NCBI RefSeq assembly: GCF_000425625.1
Contig: NZ_KE384419.1
Location: forward strand, 9,632-68,297
Length of the DNA stretch: 58,666 nucleotides
DNA from: Stutzerimonas azotifigens DSM 17556
Lineage (GTDB): Bacteria; Pseudomonadota; Gammaproteobacteria; Pseudomonadales; Pseudomonadaceae
Reading direction: 5' to 3'
The notes beneath the pieces are model-generated. The model saw nothing but the letters and a program-made list of their open reading frames with translations. It was not told the DNA's origin and ran no database searches. Shown piece after piece: positions 7,775 to 15,683 of this stretch (the stretch's first letter is position 1; every line of letters starts with the position of its first letter). Position numbers and translations under genes: made by a program.

Positions 7775-7781
7775 GGGTGCA

Positions 7782-9518
7782 TCAGCCGTTGGCGGCCCTC
7801 TTCACGCGCAGCCGGTTGTAGGCGTCCTTCTCCTCGCCCAGCGGCACGATGTAGTCGGCGATCGGCCGCTTGCCGTGGGCCATGCGGCCGTCGGCGTCCT
7901 TGAACAGGCGGGTGTGGCAGAACCACTCGGCGTTGTCCTGCTCGGGGCAGTCGACCCGGTAGTGGTACAGGCCCCAGCGCGATTCGGTGCGGTACAGCGA
8001 GGCGCGCGCGGCCATCTCGGCGCAATCGATGATCGATTGCACTTCCAGGGCGCGGAGCAGTTCGTGGGGGTCGGAGGCGGCCAGCCTGGGCACGTCCTCG
8101 CGCACGGCGAGGATGCGCTCGAGACCGATCTCCATTTTCCTGGTCACCTTCGGCGGCTGCAGGTAGTCGTTCACCAGTCGGCGCACCTTGTATTCCATCT
8201 GCTCCGGCGGGATGCCGTCGGTGACCTTCAGCGGCGCCTGGATGCGCGCCAGCTCCCCGGCGATGAAGGCCTCGTCCAGCTGCGGAACGTCGTGTTCCTT
8301 GGCGAAGGCGGCGGCGTTCTCGCCGCAGATCTGCCCGTAGACGAAGGCGCCGAGCATGTAGTTGTGCGGCACCGAGGCCATGTCGCCGGCAGCGAACAGC
8401 CCGGGCACGGTGGTCGCGCCCGTCTCGTCGGTCCACACGCCGGAGGCCGAGTGGCCGGAGCAGAAGCCGATCTCGGAGATGTGCATCTCCACCATGCGCT
8501 GGCGGTAGTCGACGTGGCGGCCCTGGTGGAAGCGCCCGCGCGAGGGACGCTCGTTGGTGTGCAGGACGGTCTCGATCTCCTGGATGGTTTCCTCGGCCAG
8601 GTGGTCGAGCTTGAGGAACACCGGGCCGGTGCCGGATTCGAGCTCCTTGAAGAACTCCAGCATCATCTGTCCGGACCAGTAGTCGCACTCGATGAAGCGC
8701 TCGCCGTAGGCGTTGGCGGTGAAGCCGCCGAGCGGGCCGGTGACGTAGGCGCAGGCCGGGCCGTTGTAGTCCTTGAGCAGCGGGTTGACCTGGAAGCACT
8801 CGAGGTTCGCCAGGTCGGCGCCGACGTGATAGGCCATGGCGTGGCCATCGCCGCAGTTGGCCGGGTTCTCGTAGGTGCCGAACAGGTAGCCGGAGTTCGG
8901 CAGGCCGATGCGCCCGGCGGCGCCGGTGGCCATGATCACCGCCTTGGCGCGGATGATGATCGGCTCGGCGGTGCGGGTGTTCACCCCGATCATGCCGGCG
9001 ATGCGGCCGCTGGCGTCCTTCAGCAGGCGGGTGGCGACGAAGCGGTTCTCGATCTCTATGCGCATGCGCCGCAGGCGGCGGTAGAGGATCTTCTTGACGT
9101 TGTGGCCCTCCGGCATCGGCAGCACGTAGGTGCCGAGGTGGTGGACCTTCTTCATGTCGTAGTCGCCGGTCTCGTCTTTCTGGAAGTGCACGCCCCAGGC
9201 GTCGAGCTTCTCGATCATCGGGAACGAGCGGGTGGCGTAGGCCATCAGCGCCGGCTGATGCACCACGCCGTCGTTGGCGATGGTGATTTCTTTGACGTAC
9301 TGCTCCGGGGTGGCGTGGCCGGGGACCACCGCGTTGTTGAGCCCGTCCATGCCCATGGAGATGGCGCCCGAGCGCTTGACGTTGGCCTTTTCCAGCAGCA
9401 GCACCTTGAGGGTCGGGTCCTGCTCCTTGACGGTGACGGCGGCCATCGGGCCGGCGGTGCCGCCGCCGATCACCAGCACGTCGGTCTCGATGACGGGGAT
9501 GTCGTGGATCGTGGTCAT
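7782..9518 (-). CDS. AprA-like FAD-dependent oxidoreductase (fumarate reductase/succinate dehydrogenase flavoprotein superfamily)
   Basis: This 578-residue flavoprotein has the N-terminal FAD Rossmann motif VIGGGTAGPMAA (G18-G23), the capping-domain region KRSGAISMGMDGLNN, a second FAD segment PGLFAAGD, and a C-terminal helical domain containing SRWGLYHYRVDCPEQDN. That last stretch and the HSASG/AAGD arrangement resemble the alpha subunit of adenylylsulfate reductase. An AprB-like ferredoxin gene follows. In Apr the pair interconverts APS with AMP plus sulfite. No sulfate adenylyltransferase or Dsr gene is seen here, so assimilation or oxidation of an imported (possibly sulfonated) compound is only inference. 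The start was chosen at MTTIHDIPV, 11 bases after gntR; there is no signal peptide, so it is cytoplasmic. Confidence 0.85.
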   Translation of the reverse strand: MTTIHDIPVIETDVLVIGGGTAGPMAAVTVKEQDPTLKVLLLEKANVKRSGAISMGMDGLNNAVVPGHATPEQYVKEITIANDGVVHQPALMAYATRSFPMIEKLDAWGVHFQKDETGDYDMKKVHHLGTYVLPMPEGHNVKKILYRRLRRMRIEIENRFVATRLLKDASGRIAGMIGVNTRTAEPIIIRAKAVIMATGAAGRIGLPNSGYLFGTYENPANCGDGHAMAYHVGADLANLECFQVNPLLKDYNGPACAYVTGPLGGFTANAYGERFIECDYWSGQMMLEFFKELESGTGPVFLKLDHLAEETIQEIETVLHTNERPSRGRFHQGRHVDYRQRMVEMHISEIGFCSGHSASGVWTDETGATTVPGLFAAGDMASVPHNYMLGAFVYGQICGENAAAFAKEHDVPQLDEAFIAGELARIQAPLKVTDGIPPEQMEYKVRRLVNDYLQPPKVTRKMEIGLERILAVREDVPRLAASDPHELLRALEVQSIIDCAEMAARASLYRTESRWGLYHYRVDCPEQDNAEWFCHTRLFKDADGRMAHGKRPIADYIVPLGEEKDAYNRLRVKRAANG

Positions 9519-9529
9519 GGTGGTCTCCT

Positions 9530-10273
9530 CTATTTCCGGTCCACCCGGAACTGGTACTTGAAGGCGTCGCCGCGGTAGCACAGGTATTCGAAATCGATGG
9601 GCCGGCCGGCCCGGTCGTGGGTCAGCCGCTCGACGCGCAGGATGGGTTCGCCGGCCTTCAGGCCGAGGCCGTGCTGGTGTTCCTCGCCGGCCAGGGTGGC
9701 GTCGAGGCCGATGTCGGCGTGCCCGAGGGCGATGCCGAAGCGGTTTTCCAGCATCGGGAAGATGTCGCCGGACAGGTCCAGGCCGAACAGCCGCCGGCCG
9801 ATGTCCAGCGGGAAGTAGCTGTTCTCCACGCAGACCGGCGCGCGGTTGAGGAAGCGCACGCGCCTGACCTCCACCACTTCCTCGCCGGGCGCCAGCCGCA
9901 GCGCGGCGGCGACGGCCTTCGGCGGCTTGTGCTCCTGGATCGACAGCAGCCGCGCGGTGGCCTCGTAGCCCTGGGCGGCCATGGCCTCGCCAAAGCCCTG
10001 CAGGCGTTGCACGTTCTGCACCGCCTTCGGCTTGCTGACGTAGGTGCCCTTGCCCTGGGCGCTGAACACCAGGCCCTCGTTGTGCAGGTCGCGCAGCGCC
10101 TGGCGGATGGTGATGCGGCTGACGCCGAAGGCGTTCATCAGCTCGTTTTCCGAGGGCAGCCGCTCGTGCACGGCGTAGGTGCCCTCGAGAATCTTGCGTC
10201 GCAGGTCGTCGCGGATCTGCACGTACAGCGGCAGCGGCGACTGGCCGGGGGCGAAGGATTCGAGACGGGTCAT
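9530..10273 (-). CDS. GntR-family regulator, HutC/UTRA subfamily
   Basis: This 247-residue DNA-binding regulator has an N-terminal winged helix (about residues 12-75; RKILEGTYAVHERLPSENEL, then FGVSRITIRQALRDL) and a UTRA ligand-binding domain (about 95-240; FLNRAPVCVENSYFPLDIG). HutC-type proteins usually repress their neighbours until a small metabolite binds. The gene lies between the ABC-importer genes and the AprA-like gene, 11 bases before the latter, and a perfect 14-bp palindrome lies 15 bases upstream of its ATG. GGAGG precedes the start. I infer autorepression and control of the adjacent importer and redox genes; the effector may be the imported compound or a breakdown product. Confidence 0.92.
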   Translation of the reverse strand: MTRLESFAPGQSPLPLYVQIRDDLRRKILEGTYAVHERLPSENELMNAFGVSRITIRQALRDLHNEGLVFSAQGKGTYVSKPKAVQNVQRLQGFGEAMAAQGYEATARLLSIQEHKPPKAVAAALRLAPGEEVVEVRRVRFLNRAPVCVENSYFPLDIGRRLFGLDLSGDIFPMLENRFGIALGHADIGLDATLAGEEHQHGLGLKAGEPILRVERLTHDRAGRPIDFEYLCYRGDAFKYQFRVDRK

Positions 10274-10287
10274 GGGCGTGCCTCCGG

Positions 10288-10301
10288 CCTGTCATGACAG
10301 G
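10288..10301. promoter_or_regulatory. Candidate GntR operator (upstream of gntR)
   Basis: CCTGTCATGACAGG is a perfect 14-bp palindrome 15 bases upstream of the gntR start. The arms CCTGT/ACAGG with a 4-base centre recur, with one arm mismatch, as CTTGTACTAACAGG upstream of the binding-protein gene. An overlapping GGTCATGTC follows. Size and symmetry suit a GntR-family dimer. Confidence 0.55.
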
Positions 10302-10344
10302 TCATGTCGAGCGTGGGTGCGAAGGAACGGGGCGTGTGCATGGC

Positions 10345-11213
<869 letters not shown>

Positions 11214-11217
<4 letters not shown>

Positions 11218-12119
11218 GGCCGGCCCCCCTTCGCTTGCCAGCGCAGCAGCGGCGTGCAGGCCTTGCGCACGAGCAGCGTGCTGAGGGTCCCGAGGCCGCC
11301 GATGGTGAGCATGCCGATGATGATTTCTGGGTACTGCACCAGGGTGTAGGAATTCCAGGTGAAGTAGCCGATGCCGTACTGGCCGCTGATGATTTCCCCG
11401 GCCAGCAGGGAGAACCAGGCCACGCCCATGCCGATCGCCAGGCCGGCGACGATGCTCGGCATGGCCCCGGGGATCACCACGTGCCAGAGGATCGCGCGAT
11501 TGTTCGCGCCCAGGCTGCGGGCGGCGCGCACCAGCACGTCCGGGGTCTGCTCGACGCCGTGCACGGTGTTCAGCACGATCGGGAAGAAGGCGCCGAGGAA
11601 GGTGATGAAGACGATGCTCGACTGTTCGGTCGGCAGCATCAGGATCGCCAGCGGAATCCAGGCCACCGCCGGGATCGGCCGGAACAGCTCGATGTACGGG
11701 AGGATGATGTCCTCGGCCCAGCGCGAGCGGCCGATCAGCACCCCGGTGAGCACGCCGAGCACCACCGCGTAGGCGTAGGCCAGGGCCACGCGCCCGAGGC
11801 TGTGGGCGATGTGCAGGTAGAAATCGCGGCTGGCCAGCTCGGCCAGCAGGGTCTGGCCGACCACCAGCGGCGCCGGGACGTTCTCGAAGTTGACGAAGAA
11901 GTTGAAGCCGGTGACGGTCGCCACGTGCCAGACGACCAGCGCCATCAGCAGGGCCAGGGCACGGACCAGGTAGCGCCCGGTCATCGCCGGCAGGCGTCGG
12001 CGCGGCAGGGTGACGGCGGGCGCGTCGGCCGGGCTCGGCGCGGCGGCCAGCCGGGGCGTCGGCAGCGGCGCCGGCGTGGGCTCGGCGGGTTCGAACGCGG
12101 GGTTGGGTTTGACACTCAT
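11214..12119 (-). CDS. ABC transporter permease, SsuC/TauC type
   Basis: This 301-residue inner-membrane subunit has a Pro/Ala-rich cytoplasmic N-terminal 45 residues, then about six membrane segments. The EAA-type cytoplasmic loop that docks the ATPase is visible as AARSLGANNRAILWHVVIPGAMPSIVAG. The PAVAWIPLAIL segment is typical of the nitrate/sulfonate/bicarbonate permease family. It overlaps the ATPase gene by 4 bases and lies 58 bases after the binding-protein gene. It forms one importer with them. Confidence 0.92.
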
Positions 12120-12177
12120 CGGGTGATCCTCGGCTGCAGGGTTCGCTCGCGCCCGCCAGGGGCGCGGGCTGGCGTCG

Positions 12178-13545
12178 TCAGTCCAGCATCGCGACCGGCT
12201 GGCCGCTCAGCAGCGCGCTGCCGCTGTTCTGGGCGATGTGTTGCTCCGAGTCGCTCTTCTTCATGAAGGCCACCACTTCGCCGCTGGGGTCCTTGACCAG
12301 GTAGGCGGCCTTGCCGAACAGCTTCAGGCCGCTGAGGTTGTCGTAGACGTAGGTGGCGTTGATCGCCTGGCCGGCCTCCCTGGCCTGCCGCTCGGCGGCG
12401 AGCATCTCGGCAGTGCTGTCGTAGGCGACGATGCCCCGCTCGGCGAACCAGATCTCGGCGGGCTTGCGGCCTTCGGCGCGCGGCGCCGGGCTGACCACGC
12501 TGGCGACCAGGGCGGCGTAGTCCAGGCCCATGTCGGCGTAGGCCTTCTTCAGGTAGCTGTCGTCGATCCAGGTGGCGAAGTCGAGGTCGGGAACGTCCTT
12601 TTCCTTCTGCAGCAGCGCATGGTCGTACTTCATCGCCTCGATCCACTGCGGCTTGATGCTCGCCTCCATGGTCGAGATGCCGCCCTCGCTGAAGTAGAGG
12701 TAGAGCACCTCCTTCTCCACGCCGGTCCATTCGGCGACCTGGGTGGCGGCGCGCATGGGATCGTCCTGGATCCACTTCTGCGCCTCCAAGGTGGCCTTCA
12801 GGACCGCCTCGACCACTTCCGGGTACTGCTTGGCGAAGGCCTCGCGAACGACGGTGCCGTGGAAGGTGGGAATGCCGGCCTCGCTGCCGTCGTAGATCTT
12901 CCGCGCGGTGCCGCGGAATTCCATGATCTCCGACCAGGGGCAGAAGTCGGCATGCGCGTCGATCTTGCCGGCGGCGATGTTGGCCGCGCCCACCGGCGGG
13001 CTCTGGTTGACCAGGGTGACCTGGTCGGCCAGCCCGGCATCGCGCAGCACCTTCAGCGTCATGCCCCAGGCGGCGCTGCCGACGGGGGTGGAGAGGCTCT
13101 TGCCGGCGAGGTCGGCGAGCGACTGCACCGGCGAGTCCTTCGGCACCACGATGCCGTTGCCGGTGCCCTTGAGGTTGTAGCCGGTGACCGCGATGAAGCG
13201 GGTCTGCTGCTTGCCGGTTTCCTGGAACTTGGCGCCGTTGACGATCAGCGGGTAGTCGCCCATGACGCCGAACTCGAGCTTGCCGGCGAGCATCTGGTTG
13301 GTGATCGGCGGGCCGGAATCGTAGTCGCGGAAGACGATCTGGTAGTCGGCGTCCTCGTACTTTCCGGTGGTCGGCAGGTACTTGTCGATCAGTGCCAGCT
13401 TTTCCAGCACGATGCCGCCGGAGACGGTGTTGGTGACCATGCTCTGATGGCCGATCCCGATGCGGATGGTCTCTGCGGCCAATGGCCCCGAGAGCGCTAC
13501 CGAACCGAGCAGGGTGGTCGCGAGAAGGCTTTTCCGGTTGATCAT
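12178..13545 (-). CDS. ABC transporter substrate-binding protein, SsuA/TauA-like, with C-terminal extra domain
   Basis: This 455-residue periplasmic protein has a signal peptide (MINRKSLLATTLLGSVALSG, cleavage near LAAE). The core (about residues 25-345) is an SsuA/TauA/NrtA-type binding fold: IRIGIGHQSM, GVMGDYPL and SLADLAGKSLSTPVGSAAWG are visible. Usual length is about 320-340, so about 105 residues are extra. The tail contains KAAYLVKDPSGEVVAFMKK and SDSEQHIAQNSGSALLSG, which by eye resembles the end of NosL-type domains, but I hold that loosely. As the promoter-proximal gene of the block, it carries a candidate GntR site 27 bases upstream. AAGGTG precedes the ATG. The ligand is unknown; a sulfonate or similar anion is a guess from family and context. 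Confidence 0.88.
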   Translation of the reverse strand: MINRKSLLATTLLGSVALSGPLAAETIRIGIGHQSMVTNTVSGGIVLEKLALIDKYLPTTGKYEDADYQIVFRDYDSGPPITNQMLAGKLEFGVMGDYPLIVNGAKFQETGKQQTRFIAVTGYNLKGTGNGIVVPKDSPVQSLADLAGKSLSTPVGSAAWGMTLKVLRDAGLADQVTLVNQSPPVGAANIAAGKIDAHADFCPWSEIMEFRGTARKIYDGSEAGIPTFHGTVVREAFAKQYPEVVEAVLKATLEAQKWIQDDPMRAATQVAEWTGVEKEVLYLYFSEGGISTMEASIKPQWIEAMKYDHALLQKEKDVPDLDFATWIDDSYLKKAYADMGLDYAALVASVVSPAPRAEGRKPAEIWFAERGIVAYDSTAEMLAAERQAREAGQAINATYVYDNLSGLKLFGKAAYLVKDPSGEVVAFMKKSDSEQHIAQNSGSALLSGQPVAMLD

Positions 13546-13901
13546 GGCTGTGCACCTTGTCTGATGGGCAACTTGTACTAACAGGCCATAACGCCTGCCC
13601 TGAAAGGTGCAGTGGGCGTGCCACGTCCTGCGTGGCGAGCGCTATCTCCCTGTTTTCCATGAGCAAAGGAACGCCCGGGCGGACCGAACGGTCAGCCTCC
13701 GCGAGGCGCCCTGATGCGCGTCACTGGTGCGCACCAGGAGCGTTCGATCCACGCCGGCGCACCCGTTCGTCGGGCGCTTAGGACAAGTAGTGCAAGCCGT
13801 GCCGGGGAATCTTTCCGCCTCGCTCGCTGCCTTAGCACTGGGGTCGGCGCCGGGTGGGGACGCCCGAAAGGCAGCAGGCTGCTCAGCACGCAAGGGAACC
13901 G
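13546..13901. other. Divergent intergenic region, 356 bases
   Basis: This region separates the ABC binding-protein gene (minus) from the FecR-domain gene (plus) and must hold both promoters. It contains the candidate GntR operator, an inverted repeat GCCACG-N5-CGTGGC (13620-13636), a perfect 14-bp palindrome CTGGTGCGCACCAG (13724-13737), and CCCGTTCGTC (13762-13771), one base off the AlgR-box consensus. I see no convincing -35/-10 pair and no extra gene. Confidence 0.5.
13572..13585. promoter_or_regulatory. Candidate GntR operator (upstream of binding-protein gene)
   Basis: CTTGTACTAACAGG matches the palindrome upstream of gntR in both arms (one mismatch, CTTGT for CCTGT) and in the 4-base spacing. 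It lies 27 bases upstream of the binding-protein ATG, where a repressor would cover the promoter. Confidence 0.5.
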
Positions 13902-14348
13902 ATGCGCACAACGACAATCGCCACACTGATGCTCACCGGGCTGCTCGGCCCGGCGCTGGCCGCGCCGCTGCCACCGCCGGTGGGCTACGTCATGACCGAG
14001 CGGGAACCGGCCTATCTCGTCGCCCGCGGCAATCCCACCGAGGCCCGGGTCGGCCAGGCGCTGGTGGTCGGCAGCGCCCTGCAGACCGGGCGCGGCGGGG
14101 CGCTGGGAATCACCTTCGAAGACGGCACGCGGCTGGCGCTGGGCCCCGACAGCGAGGCGGAACTGCTGGAATACCGCTTCGATCCGGCGAACGACCGCCT
14201 GGCACTGTACCTGCGCATGCGTCGCGGCACCCTGAGCCTGGAGCCGGGCCGGCTGGCGCGGCTGCATCCGGATGCCCTGCGCATCGAGACCGGCCGTGGC
14301 GTGATCAGCGTGCAGGACGCGCGCATGCTGCTGAAGGTGGGGCCATGA
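13902..14348 (+). CDS. FecR-domain periplasmic protein
   Basis: This 148-residue protein has a signal peptide (MRTTTIATLMLTGLLGPALA, cleavage before APLPPP). It then has a FecR-like beta domain: ARGNPTEARVGQALVVGSAL, TGRGGALGITFEDGTRLALG and RGTLSLEPGRLARL. Unlike true FecR it has no cytoplasmic N-terminal sigma-regulator segment or membrane helix, so it is a soluble periplasmic FecR/LysM-type protein and not an anti-sigma factor. I chose the ATG after CAAGGGAACCG; the longer upstream frame lacks a signal. Its stop overlaps the start of the OmpA-like lipoprotein gene (ATGA), indicating translational coupling and probably a joint envelope function. Confidence 0.8.
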   Translation: MRTTTIATLMLTGLLGPALAAPLPPPVGYVMTEREPAYLVARGNPTEARVGQALVVGSALQTGRGGALGITFEDGTRLALGPDSEAELLEYRFDPANDRLALYLRMRRGTLSLEPGRLARLHPDALRIETGRGVISVQDARMLLKVGP

Positions 14349-14947
14349 CCAGGGGGGTGCCGAGGGCGGGGCTGCTGCTCGCGCTGGCGCTGCTCACCGG
14401 TTGCGCCAGTTCCGGCTATCTGGTGCTGCAGCCGGCCGAGCAGGGCCCGGACGGCAGCCTGACGCTGGAAACCGCCAGCGGCCCCTACGTGCTGCAGACG
14501 CCGGGCCAGGCGCTGGCGTTGTCGGCGTCGCGGCCCTGGGTGTTCCAGCCGGGCGGCGGCCAGCTCGAGCGTGACTTCACCGCGGCACGCGCGGCCTTGC
14601 CGCCGCCGGTGGAGCGCTACCAGCTGTATCTCGACGAATCCGGCAGCCACCTCAGCGAGCGCTCGCTGGCCAATCTCGATTATCTGCTCCGGCGCATCCA
14701 GCGGCGCGCGCCGGTGGCGGTGTCGGTGATTGGCCACACCGACCGCCTCGGCCCTGCCGAGGTGAACGCGCGCATGGGCCTGCTGCGTGCCCAGCGGGTC
14801 GCCGACCTGCTGCGCGCACGCGGGGTGGAACGGCTGGGGATACTGGAGTTGCAGGTGCGCTCGCACGGGGAGCGCGACCTGCTGGTGACCACGCCGGACG
14901 CCACGGCCGAGCCGCGCAACCGGCGGGTGGAGGTGCTGCTGCGCTAG
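14345..14947 (+). CDS. OmpA-family lipoprotein
   Basis: This 200-residue outer-membrane lipoprotein has a lipobox LLTGC near residues 17-21 after a hydrophobic leader. An unrecognised middle region follows, then a C-terminal OmpA-like peptidoglycan-binding domain (about 95-200). SVIGHTDRLGPAEVN, RMGLLRAQRVADLLRARGV and RNRRVEVLLR are characteristic of that domain. It is coupled by a 4-base overlap to the FecR-domain gene. The pair looks like a small envelope module in which a FecR-domain periplasmic protein works with a peptidoglycan-bound lipoprotein. I do not recognise a named homologue. Confidence 0.85.
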   Translation: MTRGVPRAGLLLALALLTGCASSGYLVLQPAEQGPDGSLTLETASGPYVLQTPGQALALSASRPWVFQPGGGQLERDFTAARAALPPPVERYQLYLDESGSHLSERSLANLDYLLRRIQRRAPVAVSVIGHTDRLGPAEVNARMGLLRAQRVADLLRARGVERLGILELQVRSHGERDLLVTTPDATAEPRNRRVEVLLR

Positions 14948-14954
14948 CCGCCGC

Positions 14955-15335
14955 TCACTCGAGCACGAGGATGGCGTCCATCTCCACCTGCGAGCCCTTC
15001 GGCAGCGCGGCCACGCCGATGGCGGCGCGCGCCGGGTAGGGCTGCTGGAAGTAGCGGCTCATCACCTCGTTGACGGTGGCGAAGTTGCCCAGGTCGGTGA
15101 GGAAGATGTTCAGCTTGGCGATGTCGGCCAGCGAGCCGCCGGCCGCTTCGGCCACCGCCTTGAGGTTCTCGAACACCTGCACGGCCTGGGCCTCGAAGCC
15201 CTCGACCAGCTCCATGCTGGCCGGGTCGAGCGGAATCTGCCCGGAGAGGTAGACGGTGCTGCCGACCTTGATCGCCTGCGAATAGGTGCCGATGGCGGCC
15301 GGGGCCTTGTCGGTGGAAATGACGGTGCGGGGCAT
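14955..15335 (-). CDS. ridA: RidA/YjgF family 2-iminobutanoate/2-iminopropanoate deaminase
   Basis: This 126-residue cytoplasmic enzyme hydrolyses reactive enamine/imine intermediates released by PLP-dependent dehydratases. Family features include [44 protein letters not shown] and the C-terminal [22 protein letters not shown]. The ATG at 15335 is preceded by AAGGAG; an upstream in-frame ATG would add 23 non-family residues. It is convergent with the OmpA-like gene (7-base gap) and downstream of spoT, as in other pseudomonads. Confidence 0.95.
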   Translation of the reverse strand: MPRTVISTDKAPAAIGTYSQAIKVGSTVYLSGQIPLDPASMELVEGFEAQAVQVFENLKAVAEAAGGSLADIAKLNIFLTDLGNFATVNEVMSRYFQQPYPARAAIGVAALPKGSQVEMDAILVLE

Positions 15336-15420
15336 GCGGGGGCTCCTTGGCTTGCGTGGTATGAGCAGGCAAGGATAAAGCAGGCGGGGATGAAAAGCCG
15401 ACAAATGCGCAGAAGGCTGG

Positions 15421-15481
15421 AGGTAAGAGGTAAGAGGTAAGAGGCTGGAATGCTGGAATGCTGGAATGCTGGAAGGCTGGA
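15421..15481. repeat. Tandem heptamer and octamer array, forward arm
   Basis: AGGTAAG is repeated three times (15421-15441), then AGGCTGGA, ATGCTGGA x3, AGGCTGGA (15442-15481). The octamer AGGCTGGA is the exact reverse complement of the unit in the array at 15631-15670. It lies in the 348-base gap between ridA and spoT, upstream of the ridA start. Confidence 0.9.
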
Positions 15482-15556
15482 CGAAAAGTCCGCCCCGAGC
15501 GCAGTGCTGTTCATTCAGGAAACTCGCTCCGAGACAGCGGCAGCGTTGCCCTCCGG

Positions 15557-15607
15557 TTCCTGTGGGAGGCGCGCCCTCGCGGCGATGCAGGCCGCAGGCC
15601 TGCCCAA
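15557..15607. repeat. REP-like element between inverted octamer arrays
   Basis: The core TGTGGGAGGCGCGCCCTCGC, followed by GGCGATGCAGGCCG and AGGCCTGCC, is nearly identical to the copy at 40560-40606. It sits in the middle of the ridA-spoT gap, flanked on each side by octamer arrays. Apart from these repeats I see no gene in 15336-15683. Confidence 0.75.
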
Positions 15608-15629
15608 CGCCTGGCCGCGGGTCAAAACT

Positions 15630-15674
15630 TTCCAGCCTTCCAGCCTTCCAGCCTTCCAGCCTTCCAGCCTTCCT
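15630..15674. repeat. Tandem octamer array, inverted arm
   Basis: TCCAGCCT is repeated five times without interruption (15631-15670), ending 14 bases from the spoT stop codon. It is the reverse complement of the array at 15442-15481, so transcripts across the region could fold into a long stem with the REP element in the loop. Confidence 0.9.
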
Positions 15675-15683
15675 AGCCCGCCT

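Noticed and set aside
7464..9578. 704-codon plus-strand frame opposite the AprA-like gene
   Set aside because: No recognisable domain; it spans the ferredoxin gene, a REPIN and the flavoprotein gene on the other strand.
9518..10295. Flavoprotein fused to an upstream frame running through gntR
   Set aside because: The in-frame extension is an out-of-frame reading of gntR. The Rossmann start MTTIHDIPV with normal spacing after gntR is the credible N-terminus.
15421..15674. Possible CRISPR array
   Set aside because: The repeats are 7-8 bp, directly adjacent with no spacers, and no cas genes are in the window.
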